The notes under the pieces were generated by a model. That model saw only the letters and a list, made by a program, of their open reading frames with translations, ran no database searches and was not told where the DNA came from. The translations under genes were made by a program, and so were the position numbers. A DNA stretch of 59,504 nucleotides from Ignavibacteriota bacterium (lineage in GTDB: Bacteria; Bacteroidota; Ignavibacteria; UBA10030; UBA6906): NCBI GenBank assembly GCA_016218065.1, contig JACRFA010000195.1:1-59504 (forward strand). The letters are read 5' to 3'. Every line of letters begins with the position of its first letter. Positions within the stretch are counted from its first letter, which is position 1. Positions 34,706 through 43,455 of the stretch are shown here, in pieces.

Positions 34706-35272
34706 ATGCACGAAGACGACTTCATAGAGCGAATCAATGCTGGTGATTCGCGGGCTTTCAAGCAATTGTTCGATGCGAACGTGTCATTGGTGTACAATGT
34801 CTGCTTGCGCATGCTCAACAACCGACAGGACGCGGAAGATGTAACACAGGAGGTCTTCTTCGAAGCCTACAAAGCCATCAAGCAATTCCGATTCGAGTCG
34901 AAGCTCTCTACATGGCTGTACCGCATTGCGGTGAACCGCTCATTGAACCACCGGCGCAGCAAGAAACTCCAGCGATGGCTTGCTCTTGATTTCGACGCAC
35001 ACGAAGAAACGGTTGTGAACTACTCAGGCTCGAAAGAAGATGGCGCTGATGTTGCGATGGAAAAAAAGGACGCCGAGCGCATCGTTCTGGATGCAATCAA
35101 TTCACTTCCCGACCAGCAGCGAATCGCTATCTTGCTGCATCGATACGAGGAATTGTCGTATGAGGAAATCGCCAAAATCATGGGAGGCACAGTTGCTTCC
35201 GTCGAGTCCCGTTTACACAGGGCCAAACAGACTCTGGCCAAGAAGCTTCTTCCGCTCAGAAAAGAACTTTAG
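34706..35272 (+). CDS. ECF-type RNA polymerase sigma factor (RpoE-like)
   Basis: The 188-residue product has sigma region 2 (FKQLFDANVSLVYNVCLRML, then DAEDVTQEVFFEAYKAI and STWLYRIAVNRSLNHRR) and region 4 (INSLPDQQRIAILLHRYEEL, SYEEIAKIMGGTVASVESRLHRAK). It is a short two-domain sigma-70 factor. ATG at 34706 is used; an in-frame TTG at 34697 gives three more residues. The zf-HC2 anti-sigma gene lies 157 nt downstream. A shared motif before the anti-sigma gene and before the efflux operon may be its promoter. Confidence 0.93.
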   Translation: MHEDDFIERINAGDSRAFKQLFDANVSLVYNVCLRMLNNRQDAEDVTQEVFFEAYKAIKQFRFESKLSTWLYRIAVNRSLNHRRSKKLQRWLALDFDAHEETVVNYSGSKEDGADVAMEKKDAERIVLDAINSLPDQQRIAILLHRYEELSYEEIAKIMGGTVASVESRLHRAKQTLAKKLLPLRKEL

Positions 35273-35376
35273 GAACGTGGACGAGAAGCAGGTTGTGCAA
35301 GATTTCGATACCGTATTTGCGACAAAATCGTAGGTGAATTTTTGGGATGCTACTTTTCGTCAACGTCCCTAGCATC

Positions 35377-35407
35377 ACCGCAAGCTTTCGGGACAAGGCG
35401 TGTCTAA
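35377..35407 (+). promoter_or_regulatory. Candidate ECF promoter before the anti-sigma gene
   Basis: ACCGCAAGCTTT, 11 nt, then GTGTCTAA. The same pattern ACCGAAGGTTTT-N11-GTGTCTAA is found at 36512-36542 with identical spacing. The -10-like GTCTAA fits ECF promoters. It lies 23 nt before the ATG at 35430. Confidence 0.5.
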
Positions 35408-35429
35408 TGTGTTAGAAAGGTGAACTGCA

Positions 35430-35906
35430 ATGACGCACATGCAAATTCAAGAGAGACTGTTGCTCTATCTTGACAACGAGTTGTCGGATCGGGAAATGAA
35501 GGAACTCCGGGAACATCTTTCCACGTGTTCTTCTTGCGCCGAACGACGGGATGCTCTTGGGTCTCTCTGGCAGTCGGAAAGCAGGTCGGAGAAGATGGCG
35601 CCATCTCCGTTTCTCTGGATGAAGGTTCAAGCGCGTATCCAGGAATTTGAGCACACTCTGCCATTTGTCTGGCTACTAAGAAAACTTCTGCAGGGAGTTT
35701 TGGTTCGCCCGCTGCCTGCTCTTGCCATTCTTGCCGCAATGGCAATAGGCTTCTATCTTGGTTCGCCGCACGAAGCCCGGGAACCTGTCCAGTCGATAAG
35801 TCAGATGCGCGACGCCGCAGATGAACTTGGCCTTGATCAATTCGATGTAATCCCCCCCGACGCGCTCGGCAGTACCCTGGTCAACATCTCAAACAAACAG
35901 AAGTGA
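35430..35906 (+). CDS. zf-HC2 anti-sigma factor
   Basis: The 158-residue product starts with an anti-sigma zinc finger (LLYLDNELSDREMKELREHL, then H29, C33 and C36 in the H-x3-C-x2-C arrangement). One membrane helix (PLPALAILAAMAIGFYLG, about 92-112) leads to a short periplasmic tail. AAGGTGA lies 6 nt before the ATG. It should hold the upstream ECF sigma factor at the membrane. The next gene, 9 nt downstream, encodes a CpxP/CnrX-like periplasmic protein, a plausible sensor for the pair. Confidence 0.88.
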   Translation: MTHMQIQERLLLYLDNELSDREMKELREHLSTCSSCAERRDALGSLWQSESRSEKMAPSPFLWMKVQARIQEFEHTLPFVWLLRKLLQGVLVRPLPALAILAAMAIGFYLGSPHEAREPVQSISQMRDAADELGLDQFDVIPPDALGSTLVNISNKQK

Positions 35907-35915
35907 GGGATCGAC

Positions 35916-36395
35916 ATGAAGAAGATCGTTTTCACAGCGGCCATTATCCTGACAGTTATCAATCTCGTCGCTCTCAGCACGTTGCTGTATAATCGTTGGA
36001 GTGGCGCGCAACCGACTTCTCGCTCCGATCGCCGGGACCAACGGTTCGAACACATGAAGCAAGAGCTTGCGCTCTCTGCAGACCAGGCCGCACGACTCGA
36101 CATGTCTCGTGCGACTTTTCATGCGGAGCTTGACTCGCTTTCCACGCAACTCGTTGCTGTGCGGAAACAGTTGGCACAAGCGCTTTTCGAAGAAAAACTG
36201 GACACAGTTCTCGTCAACCGCCGTTTGGACAATATTAGTCAGCTTCAGTCAGATGCGCAAAGAAAAGTGATCTCCCATCTCCTCTCCGTCAAGAGAATGC
36301 TCACCCCTGAGCAACAGAAGAAATTCCATGCAATCGTCGTGCAGCGGTTTTCTTCGGCGAACGATCAGCCCATGCCCGATCGTCCTTTGCATTGA
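35916..36395 (+). CDS. Periplasmic heavy-metal sensor / CpxP-Spy-like protein
   Basis: The 159-residue product has an N-terminal anchor (IVFTAAIILTVINLVALSTL). It is then helical with RFEHMKQELALSADQAARLD, MSRATFHAELDSL and LLSVKRMLTPEQQKKFHAIV, the L-x-TPEQ-like pattern of the CpxP/Spy/CnrX/ZraP family. These proteins fold as helical hairpins and sense metal or misfolded envelope proteins. Histidines near the C-terminus could bind metal. Its place after a sigma/anti-sigma pair matches the CnrYXH layout of metal-responsive ECF systems, which is an inference from order only. Confidence 0.8.
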   Translation: MKKIVFTAAIILTVINLVALSTLLYNRWSGAQPTSRSDRRDQRFEHMKQELALSADQAARLDMSRATFHAELDSLSTQLVAVRKQLAQALFEEKLDTVLVNRRLDNISQLQSDAQRKVISHLLSVKRMLTPEQQKKFHAIVVQRFSSANDQPMPDRPLH

Positions 36396-36511
36396 GATAC
36401 TATTCTTGATATTGAGAGAAGCGGAGTAGTCATTCTGTAACGCCAGCCTGTCGGGGGTCTGCAACTCTGCAAGACGCTATTCTCATTTTCTTCCCTTCTG
36501 TCTTTTCGCTT

Positions 36512-36542
36512 ACCGAAGGTTTTCTTCGCCGCGTGTGTCTAA
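36512..36542 (+). promoter_or_regulatory. Candidate ECF promoter before the MacAB-type operon
   Basis: ACCGAAGGTTTT, 11 nt, then GTGTCTAA, matching the element at 35377-35407 position for position in spacing. It ends 12 nt before the ATG at 36555. Confidence 0.5.
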
Positions 36543-36554
36543 GTTATTGGAAAA

Positions 36555-37649
36555 ATGAATAGGAATGATCGCATGAAAAAGAAATGGTTCGTCGCTATCG
36601 CTGTCTTGATAGTGATTGTCGCAGGAGGCGTCATAGCAACCACAGTTCTGCGCAGCAATACGGTGAATTCCAATGTGCTTGAGATTGCGCGTGTTGTCAG
36701 GCGCGACATTGGCTCGACCGTTTTGGCAACAGGCATCATCAAGCCGATGGTCGGCGCGGAAGTCAAGGTAGGATCCCGTATTTCGGGCGTCGTCAAGCGA
36801 CTGCGCGCAAATATCGGAGATCATGTGAAGGCAGGACAGCTCATTGCAGAGTTGGACGATGCCGAGCTTCGTGCACGACTCAATCAGAATTTCGCGGCGC
36901 TAGCGAAAGCACAAGCCGACCTTGAATTTGCACGAAGCACTTTTGAACGAACGACGACGTTGCGGCGCAAAGAACTCGTTTCCGAACAGGAATCTGACCA
37001 GGCGGAAACTTCAGTCAAAGTAGCCGAAGCGCAACTCAAACAAGCGGACGCCAATCTCGAGTACGCAAGAGTTCAACTGAGCTACACACGAATTTACAGC
37101 CCTACATCGGGAGTGATTGCTTCGGTGTCAACGCAAGAAGGTGAAGCAGTGTCGGCAAGCCTGGCCTCCCCCACCTTCGTCAGCATCATTGATCTGCATC
37201 GTCTTGAAGTGCAAGCGTATGTGGACGAAACGGACGTCGGGAAAGTTCAGATTCGCCAGAACGTGACGTTCACCGTTGATACGTATCCCGATACAGACTT
37301 CAAGGGTGTCGTCACCGCCATTTATCCGAAGGCAGTCATACAAGACAACGTCGTGAACTACATTGTGACTGTAGCAATCAGCGACTCTGAGGGAAAGACA
37401 CTGCGGCCGGAGATGACAACAAATATGACTATCTCCCTCGAGACGCGGAAGAATGTCTTGTCGGCGCCGACAAGCGCCATCACGCGCGAACGAGGCGAGC
37501 GTTACGTGACGGTGCTTGAAGGAGAAAACAAGATTCAACGCAAAGTGAAGACCGGATGGAAAGACAACGGCATCACAGAAATCATCAGCGGACTGAATGA
37601 AGGAGAACAGATTCTCGTCCCATTAACGAATCAGGAGAACAATCCATGA
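36555..37649 (+). CDS. MacA-type periplasmic adaptor
   Basis: The 364-residue product has an N-terminal anchor ([20 protein letters not shown]). The adaptor domains read [40 protein letters not shown], a hairpin with [39 protein letters not shown] and [16 protein letters not shown]. It ends in a segment with [12 protein letters not shown]. The following ATPase gene overlaps its stop by 4 nt. It should couple an ABC pump to a TolC-like channel. An alternative ATG at 36573 would shorten it by six residues. Confidence 0.9.
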   Translation: MNRNDRMKKKWFVAIAVLIVIVAGGVIATTVLRSNTVNSNVLEIARVVRRDIGSTVLATGIIKPMVGAEVKVGSRISGVVKRLRANIGDHVKAGQLIAELDDAELRARLNQNFAALAKAQADLEFARSTFERTTTLRRKELVSEQESDQAETSVKVAEAQLKQADANLEYARVQLSYTRIYSPTSGVIASVSTQEGEAVSASLASPTFVSIIDLHRLEVQAYVDETDVGKVQIRQNVTFTVDTYPDTDFKGVVTAIYPKAVIQDNVVNYIVTVAISDSEGKTLRPEMTTNMTISLETRKNVLSAPTSAITRERGERYVTVLEGENKIQRKVKTGWKDNGITEIISGLNEGEQILVPLTNQENNP

Positions 37650-38398
37650 ACAACAATGTGATTCAAGGAACGAACCTCGCAAAGATCTACAACAAAGGAG
37701 GCGGAGGCGAAGTGGGTGCAGTGCAAAATGTCTCCGTGGAAATTCGCCGAGGCGAATATGCGGCAATTATGGGAGCGTCGGGTTCAGGCAAATCAACTCT
37801 CATGAACATCCTTGGTTGTCTCGACAAGCCGACAAGTGGTTCGCTGAAACTGGACGGTATCGAGGTAAGCACGCTCACCGACGAAGAGCTTGCAAGGGTA
37901 CGAAATAAGAAAATCGGTTTTGTGTTTCAGTCGTTCAATTTGCTCGCGCGGACCAATGCGCTCGAGAATGTCGAGCTGCCGCTCATCTACTCCGACAAAA
38001 CTGACATTTCGCGGCTGGCCCGTCACGCTCTGGAATCTGTGGGATTGGCGGACCGCGTACATCATAATCCGAGCGAACTCTCCGGCGGACAGCAACAACG
38101 CGTGGCGATTGCCCGCGCGCTGGTCACCGATCCGGAGATCATCTTTGCCGACGAGCCAACAGGAAACCTCGACAGCAAATCAAGCCTTGAGATCATGGCG
38201 CTCTTCCAACAATTGAATGAAAAAGGGAGAACAATCGTACTGGTGACGCATGAACCCGACATCGCCCAACACGCACGCCGTATCATTCAGATTGCAGATG
38301 GAAGAATCGTCAGCGATGAAGTAAATCCAAACCCGCGAGTCGCCGAGCAAGAGATGAGCGCACTCCTCCCGAAGGAGGTCGCCCATGAAAACCGGTAG
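37646..38398 (+). CDS. MacB-type ABC transporter ATP-binding protein
   Basis: The 250-residue product is a stand-alone ATPase of the MacB/LolD type: Walker [11 protein letters not shown]-loop [20 protein letters not shown], signature [15 protein letters not shown], Walker [13 protein letters not shown] and the switch histidine in VLVTHEPD. It overlaps the adaptor gene (ATGA) and the first permease gene (14 nt). A perfect AAGGAGGT for the permease lies within its end. It powers the two FtsX-like permeases that follow. Confidence 0.95.
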   Translation: MNNNVIQGTNLAKIYNKGGGGEVGAVQNVSVEIRRGEYAAIMGASGSGKSTLMNILGCLDKPTSGSLKLDGIEVSTLTDEELARVRNKKIGFVFQSFNLLARTNALENVELPLIYSDKTDISRLARHALESVGLADRVHHNPSELSGGQQQRVAIARALVTDPEIIFADEPTGNLDSKSSLEIMALFQQLNEKGRTIVLVTHEPDIAQHARRIIQIADGRIVSDEVNPNPRVAEQEMSALLPKEVAHENR

Positions 38399-39599
38399 AG
38401 TACTGAAGGTTGCATTCAAAGGTCTGGGAAAAAACAAGCTTCGCACTTTCCTCATGATGATCGGAATCGTCATTGGCATCACTGCGCTGACGCTGATTGT
38501 TTCGGCTGGACTGGGCGCTCAGAATCGCGTCATGGAACGCGTGAAGAAGTTCGGGCTTGAAAGCATGATGGTGTTTGCCGGCGCCGGACGCGAGGTGGGA
38601 CAGCCAACGAGTGGACAACCCGCCACAACGCTGAGTCTTGAAGATGCCACAATGCTAAAACAGGAAATCAAGACTGTCGCCGACGTTGCACCCTTCGGCC
38701 GTAAAGGTCAATCAGAAGTAAAGTTTCAAGAGAAGTCCACCACAACAACCGTCTTCGGCGTTACGCCGTCATGGGCGCCAGTATGGGATTGGGATGCAGC
38801 AGAGGGCGACTTCATCACTGATGAAGACATGTCGAATCTCGCGCGTATCTGTGTTATCGGACCCACGGTGCAGAAAGAATTATTTGGAACGGCAAATCCC
38901 ATTGGCGAGCAATTGCGCATTGGGTCCGTTCAATTCGAAATACGAGGAGTCATGCAGGCGAAGGGGACAAGTCCGGCCGGCGGCGACATGGACGATCGCA
39001 TTTACATTCCACTCACCACATTCATGAGGCGCGTGGCAAATGTCGATTATATATCGGCAATTAAGATTCGACTGAACACATCAAAGGACATGGCGAAAAC
39101 CGCTGCGGACATCAACGCACTACTGCGTGAACGTCACAAACTCGCGGTCGGGACGCCGGATGACTTCACTATTACGACGCCAACGGAAGTCACGAAGATG
39201 GCGGAGAAAGTGGCGGGGACGTTCAACATCTTTCTTGTGCTTGTTGCAGTTATCTCACTCATCGCAGGCGGTGTCGTCGTGGCAAATATCATGCTTATCT
39301 CTGTGAATGAGCGACGGAAGGAAATTGGCTTGCGCAAAGCCGTGGGCGCACGGCGCAAGGATATCATCCGACAATTTCTGTACGAGGCAACTGCCGTCAC
39401 GTTGACCGGCGGTGTGATCGGGATTGTGTTGGGCGCAATCGGCGCGAAGATTCTCGAAGCGTTCACACAAATGCCAATGGCAGTCTCATGGGAAAGCGTT
39501 GCTCTGGGAGTTGTATTCTCAACTCTTGTCGGCATACTGGCGGGATTGCAGCCGGCGAAGAAGGCGGCTGCGTTGCAGCCTATCGAAGCCCTGCGGTGA
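38385..39599 (+). CDS. MacB/FtsX-type ABC permease 1
   Basis: The 404-residue product has the MacB layout: helix 1 ([21 protein letters not shown]), a large periplasmic MacB core ([28 protein letters not shown]), and three C-terminal helices with [21 protein letters not shown] and [20 protein letters not shown]-like FtsX signatures. AAGGAGGT precedes the ATG. MacB from proteobacteria carries ATPase and permease in one chain; here they are separate genes. The substrate is unknown. Confidence 0.92.
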   Translation: MKTGRVLKVAFKGLGKNKLRTFLMMIGIVIGITALTLIVSAGLGAQNRVMERVKKFGLESMMVFAGAGREVGQPTSGQPATTLSLEDATMLKQEIKTVADVAPFGRKGQSEVKFQEKSTTTTVFGVTPSWAPVWDWDAAEGDFITDEDMSNLARICVIGPTVQKELFGTANPIGEQLRIGSVQFEIRGVMQAKGTSPAGGDMDDRIYIPLTTFMRRVANVDYISAIKIRLNTSKDMAKTAADINALLRERHKLAVGTPDDFTITTPTEVTKMAEKVAGTFNIFLVLVAVISLIAGGVVVANIMLISVNERRKEIGLRKAVGARRKDIIRQFLYEATAVTLTGGVIGIVLGAIGAKILEAFTQMPMAVSWESVALGVVFSTLVGILAGLQPAKKAAALQPIEALR

Positions 39600-39677
39600 G
39601 TTCTTGCTCGAAGGGAAGCATCGGAACGGTCGTTAAGAATCATCGTTGAGTGAATTGGAGAGAAGGTCGGTGGACAG

Positions 39678-40901
39678 TTGAATATTGCTCGAAGCATTCG
39701 CATCTCACGGAAACAACTTGCAGCGCACAAGTTGAGGACAGCGCTTGCGTTGACGGGGATTGTCATCGGCGTCTCCGCTGTCATCATCATGGTTGCCATT
39801 GGGAACGGCGCTCAGCAGGAAGTGCTGTCGAAGATTGAGGCAATGGGAACGGATCTTCTGATTGTCAACGCCGGCCAGGTACAGAAGAGCGCCGGACGAC
39901 AACAAATCCGGGGAACGGTCACGACGCTTGCGCTTGCAGATGTGGAGGCCATCGCCCGCGAGTGCTCAGCCGTGAAGGTCGCTGCCCCAGTGCAGAGCAA
40001 AAAGATTCAGGTGAAGTACGGCAACCTCAGCACGAACACTACTGTGGTCGGTACAACGACAGAGTTTCAGGAGGTGAGGAATTTTCGGATCGCCGCAGGT
40101 GCATTCTTCACCGATGACGAGAATCTCGCGTCACGTCGTGCAGCGGTACTCGGACAGTCTGTTGTGAATAATTTGTTCGAAGGACGAAACCCCATCGGCG
40201 AGACCATTCGCGTTGGCAGAGTGCCCTTTGAGATAATTGGCGTCATGGAATCGAAAGGCGTGGACCTTAACGGCGCCGATCAGGATGACCAGATCTTCAT
40301 CCCCATCCGGACGGCGCTCCGCCGCGTTTTCAATGTTTCATACATCGGCGCGATCAACATCAGGGCAACGAACACGCAGGCGATGAGACAAGCCGTCGCG
40401 CAAGTCTCAGAGTTGCTGCGAGACCGTCACCGTTTGAACAAACAGCAGAAGCCGGATGATTTCACAATCCAAAATCAAGCCGATCTTCTTGTAGCGCAGC
40501 GGGAGACGACAAACACGTTTACGATGTTGATTGGAAGCATTGCAAGTATCTCGCTCCTCGTCGGAGGTATCGGCATCCTTGCGATCATGCTGATTGCCAT
40601 TCGCGAGAGAACGAACGAGATCGGCTTGCGTATGGCCGTCGGCGCAAGTCGTAAGGATATTATGACGCAGTTCGTAATTGAAGCTTCCATCCTTGGCGTC
40701 GGCGGCGGGCTGGTCGGAATCTTTCTCGGAGTCCTTGGGGCAGTCGTTGTACGTTTCGGAACTTCGTGGGCAGTAACTATTTCTCCGAACTCTGTTGCGC
40801 TCGCATTCGGGTTCTCGTTGCTGGTGGGATTATTCTTTGGTGTGTATCCGGCCCGGAGAGCCTCACTTCTTGATCCTATCGAAGCATTACGAAGTGAATA
40901 G
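39678..40901 (+). CDS. MacB/FtsX-type ABC permease 2
   Basis: The 407-residue product is homologous to the upstream permease: LRTALALTGIVIGVSAVIIM, a MacB core (RAAVLGQSVVNNLFEGRNPIGETIRV) and RERTNEIGLRMAVGASRKDI before the last helices. A TTG at 39678 is the only reasonable start, with GGTGG just upstream. The two permeases may form a heterodimer with the shared ATPase. The gap of 78 nt from the first permease gene is longer than elsewhere in the operon. Confidence 0.88.
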   Translation: MNIARSIRISRKQLAAHKLRTALALTGIVIGVSAVIIMVAIGNGAQQEVLSKIEAMGTDLLIVNAGQVQKSAGRQQIRGTVTTLALADVEAIARECSAVKVAAPVQSKKIQVKYGNLSTNTTVVGTTTEFQEVRNFRIAAGAFFTDDENLASRRAAVLGQSVVNNLFEGRNPIGETIRVGRVPFEIIGVMESKGVDLNGADQDDQIFIPIRTALRRVFNVSYIGAINIRATNTQAMRQAVAQVSELLRDRHRLNKQQKPDDFTIQNQADLLVAQRETTNTFTMLIGSIASISLLVGGIGILAIMLIAIRERTNEIGLRMAVGASRKDIMTQFVIEASILGVGGGLVGIFLGVLGAVVVRFGTSWAVTISPNSVALAFGFSLLVGLFFGVYPARRASLLDPIEALRSE

Positions 40902-40952
40902 CAAAGAAGGGATTCGAATGAAGTGAATGTCTTTGTGTATGATGTAGAAAGA

Positions 40953-40981
40953 AGCTTGTCTTGTCAGCTGCCGGGCAAGCT
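40953..40981. terminator. Possible bidirectional terminator hairpin
   Basis: AGCTTG and CAAGCT are separated by 17 nt containing CAGCTG, in the 89-nt gap between the convergent permease and hydrogenase-like genes. There is no clear T-run on either strand, so termination is a guess. Confidence 0.3.
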
Positions 40982-40990
40982 CGGCTGAGT

Positions 40991-41857
40991 TCACTCGCGA
41001 AGTTGGTCAGTGTCTCGTTGCGGCAATCGATCGACGGCAACTAAAATGCCGTGCAACAATGCTTCAGGGCGCGGTGGGCAACCCGGAATGTACACATCAA
41101 CAGGAACAACGGTGTCAACGCCGCCGCATGAAGCGTAGCTGCTGCCAAAAACTCCGCCTCCAATGGCGCACGCTCCCACAGCAACAACGAGCATTGGCTT
41201 CGGCGTTGCTTCGTATGTTTGTCGCAGTGCAAGCTCCATATTGCGAGTAACGGGTCCGGTCACCACAAGCATGTCTGCGTGGCGCGGAGAGGCAACGAAG
41301 TGGACGCCGAAACGTTCGATGTCATAGATCGGATTATTCAAGGCGGTAATCTCCACTTCGCAGCCATTGCAAGAACCAGCGTCCACCTCTCTGATATGGA
41401 GTGAGCGCCCGAACAGCCGTCGAATCTTTTCTTTCAGCTTCGCTCCGATTTCGTCGAGGGTTTCATTGTCGGAAGGCGTATGAGAAATCATCCCGGAAAC
41501 CTCGAACGTTCCCTTCTCATCGAGCTTGTATCGCGCACGAGTGAGCAATGCGGATTTATCCGTCGTCGCGAGTTGAAACTCCTTTGTCATACGAATCCCA
41601 TCAGGACATGCTGCCTCACATTCACCACAGAAAATGCAGTGTCCCAAGTCGAGCGAGAGCGTCCTTTCAGTGTGAGATACAACCGCGAGCGTGATTGCAT
41701 CGGTGGGGCATGCATCTGCGCAGGCGTCGCATCCGGTGCATCGCGCAAAGTCGATCTCCGGCTTCCCTCGAAATCCTTCAGCAGGTTCAGTCACGACTGC
41801 GGGGAAGGAGTTCGTGACAACGCCGGTTCGTATCGATTGTCTAAGAATCTTGAACAT
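40991..41857 (-). CDS. Ferredoxin-fused NuoB/HyfI-like small subunit
   Basis: The 288-residue product fuses two parts. Residues 30-90 are a two-cluster ferredoxin with C40, C43, C46, C50 and C74, C77, C80, C84 (as in HyfH/NuoI). Residues about 150-288 are a NuoB/HyfI-type small subunit with C163, C166 (GSCNGCE), C230 (VGAC) and C260 (PGCPPRPE), enough for the proximal [4Fe-4S] cluster. It is the last gene of the operon, 8 nt after the large subunit. It should relay electrons to the large-subunit interface; the electron donor is unknown. Confidence 0.9.
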   Translation of the reverse strand: MFKILRQSIRTGVVTNSFPAVVTEPAEGFRGKPEIDFARCTGCDACADACPTDAITLAVVSHTERTLSLDLGHCIFCGECEAACPDGIRMTKEFQLATTDKSALLTRARYKLDEKGTFEVSGMISHTPSDNETLDEIGAKLKEKIRRLFGRSLHIREVDAGSCNGCEVEITALNNPIYDIERFGVHFVASPRHADMLVVTGPVTRNMELALRQTYEATPKPMLVVAVGACAIGGGVFGSSYASCGGVDTVVPVDVYIPGCPPRPEALLHGILVAVDRLPQRDTDQLRE

Positions 41858-41865
41858 GATGTGTT

Positions 41866-43452
41866 CTATCGATCATTCCCGGAATACGACAGATTGAAGC
41901 TCTTATTGATCACCGGAAAATCCGGTACAATGTTATTCAGCACGGCGACCTTCAATGCGCGCCAGTTGTGGAATGAAGGATCGGTGATCTTCCAACGATA
42001 AATCTTTCCGTGTTCGTCCAGCATAATCCAGTGAACGATTTCTCCGCGCCAACCCTCAACGTAGCCGAGCGCGTGTCCGCTGGCTTCACGATATTCCGAT
42101 GTCGCCGCAATTGATCCGTGATCGTATTGGCGGTGAAGCTGCTCAAGGATGTTGAATGATTCGCGAACTTCATCTATGCGAACATTCATGCGTGCAAGTA
42201 CGTCACCCTCTTCGTGCTGCGCCACCTTGAATTGAAGATGAGGATATGAGCAATGGGGATGATCCTGTCGGAAGTCCCTGGCGATGCCCGACGCTCTTCC
42301 GGCAATGCCTACGATACCGAGACGGTACGCATCCTTGTGCGAAAGAACTCCTGTTGTCTCGAGCCGATCGATCGCGGTAGAAGCCGACATTGCGAGGTCA
42401 ATGAAGCTATTAAACTCCACTCGCCCCGTTGCGAGTTCGGCATGCAGCGCGTTCCATTGCGACTTGTTCGGATAACGACGCAATCCTCCAATCGCAGCCA
42501 TCCCCCGCAACAATCTGCTGCCGGTGAGCATCTCATTCAACTGCATGAATCGCTCTTTCAATTGAAACGCCATTGCTGCACCGACAGAGAATCCCACGTC
42601 AAGAAAGATCGATCCAATATCACTGACATGGTTGTAGAGACGTTCAAGCTCAAGGAGCGTCGTTCGGAGAACAAGCGCACGCGCGGAAATCTCTCGTGCA
42701 CATATTCTTTCTATAGCATGACAGAACGCGAGCGCATGTGCAAAAGTAGAATCACCCGAAATGCGTTCTGCAAGCCACAGCGCCCGCTGCGGAGTCAGCC
42801 CTTCGGCAATCTTCTCCGTCCCCTTGTGTGTGTAGAACAACTGCGCGTCGAGATTGATGATCGGCTCACCGGCGACACTGAACCGGAAATGCCCCGGCTC
42901 GATGATACCCGCATGCACCGGACCGACAGGAATCTCGAACACACCTTCTCCTTCCACATGCCGGAAGTCAAACGTTCCCTTCACACGAGGAATAGTCTGC
43001 CGCGGATTAAATTCCTTCGCCATGGGATACACTTCTTCGGGCCAATCAGGATGGACAGCAAGCTTGCGGATGTTCGGAAATGCAATGATGCCAAACCAAT
43101 CTTTCATTTCCCTCTCAAACCAATCAGCCGCTTCGATCGATGAGCTGATGGAAGGAACCTCGCGATGCTGAGCATCCACCGAGACGCGGAGAATAATAAA
43201 GAGATCGTCAGCGGGCAACGAGAAGATATAGTATAACGAGAAGAGACCACGAATGGATTGCTCGTCATTCGCGATGATTGTTACGAACTGCCCCCTAAGT
43301 GATTTTGTAAGAAGAGAACAGACGTCGGGCAATTTCGACAGGGCTTTGGGCTTCAACGCAAGATAAAGTTCGTTGGGCGCGGCTGATAACTCCTCGGTGA
43401 GGATCTCTCCTAATGCGTTGCGAAGCAGATGTATGTATTCTTGCTTTTTCAC
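41866..43452 (-). CDS. HyfG/NuoCD-like large subunit lacking NiFe ligands
   Basis: The 528-residue product joins a NuoC-like 30-kDa domain (about 1-150, with WFEREMKDWFGI) to a NuoD/HyfG-like domain (GPVHAGIIEPGHFRF, then HKGTEKIAEGL). In [NiFe] hydrogenases the first metal motif reads RxCGxC; here residues 229-236 are ERISGDST. The C-terminal DPCxxC motif is DPSFHNW. All four nickel-binding cysteines are therefore absent, so it should not be a hydrogenase. The gene is 3 nt from the antiporter-like gene upstream. It matches Ehr complexes, the hydrogenase-related enzymes of unknown reaction. Confidence 0.9.
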   Translation of the reverse strand: MKKQEYIHLLRNALGEILTEELSAAPNELYLALKPKALSKLPDVCSLLTKSLRGQFVTIIANDEQSIRGLFSLYYIFSLPADDLFIILRVSVDAQHREVPSISSSIEAADWFEREMKDWFGIIAFPNIRKLAVHPDWPEEVYPMAKEFNPRQTIPRVKGTFDFRHVEGEGVFEIPVGPVHAGIIEPGHFRFSVAGEPIINLDAQLFYTHKGTEKIAEGLTPQRALWLAERISGDSTFAHALAFCHAIERICAREISARALVLRTTLLELERLYNHVSDIGSIFLDVGFSVGAAMAFQLKERFMQLNEMLTGSRLLRGMAAIGGLRRYPNKSQWNALHAELATGRVEFNSFIDLAMSASTAIDRLETTGVLSHKDAYRLGIVGIAGRASGIARDFRQDHPHCSYPHLQFKVAQHEEGDVLARMNVRIDEVRESFNILEQLHRQYDHGSIAATSEYREASGHALGYVEGWRGEIVHWIMLDEHGKIYRWKITDPSFHNWRALKVAVLNNIVPDFPVINKSFNLSYSGNDR

Positions 43453-43455
43453 TCC

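Noticed and set aside
41866-43452. Large subunit as an active [NiFe] hydrogenase
   Set aside because: All four nickel-ligand cysteines are replaced, and no maturation genes are present.
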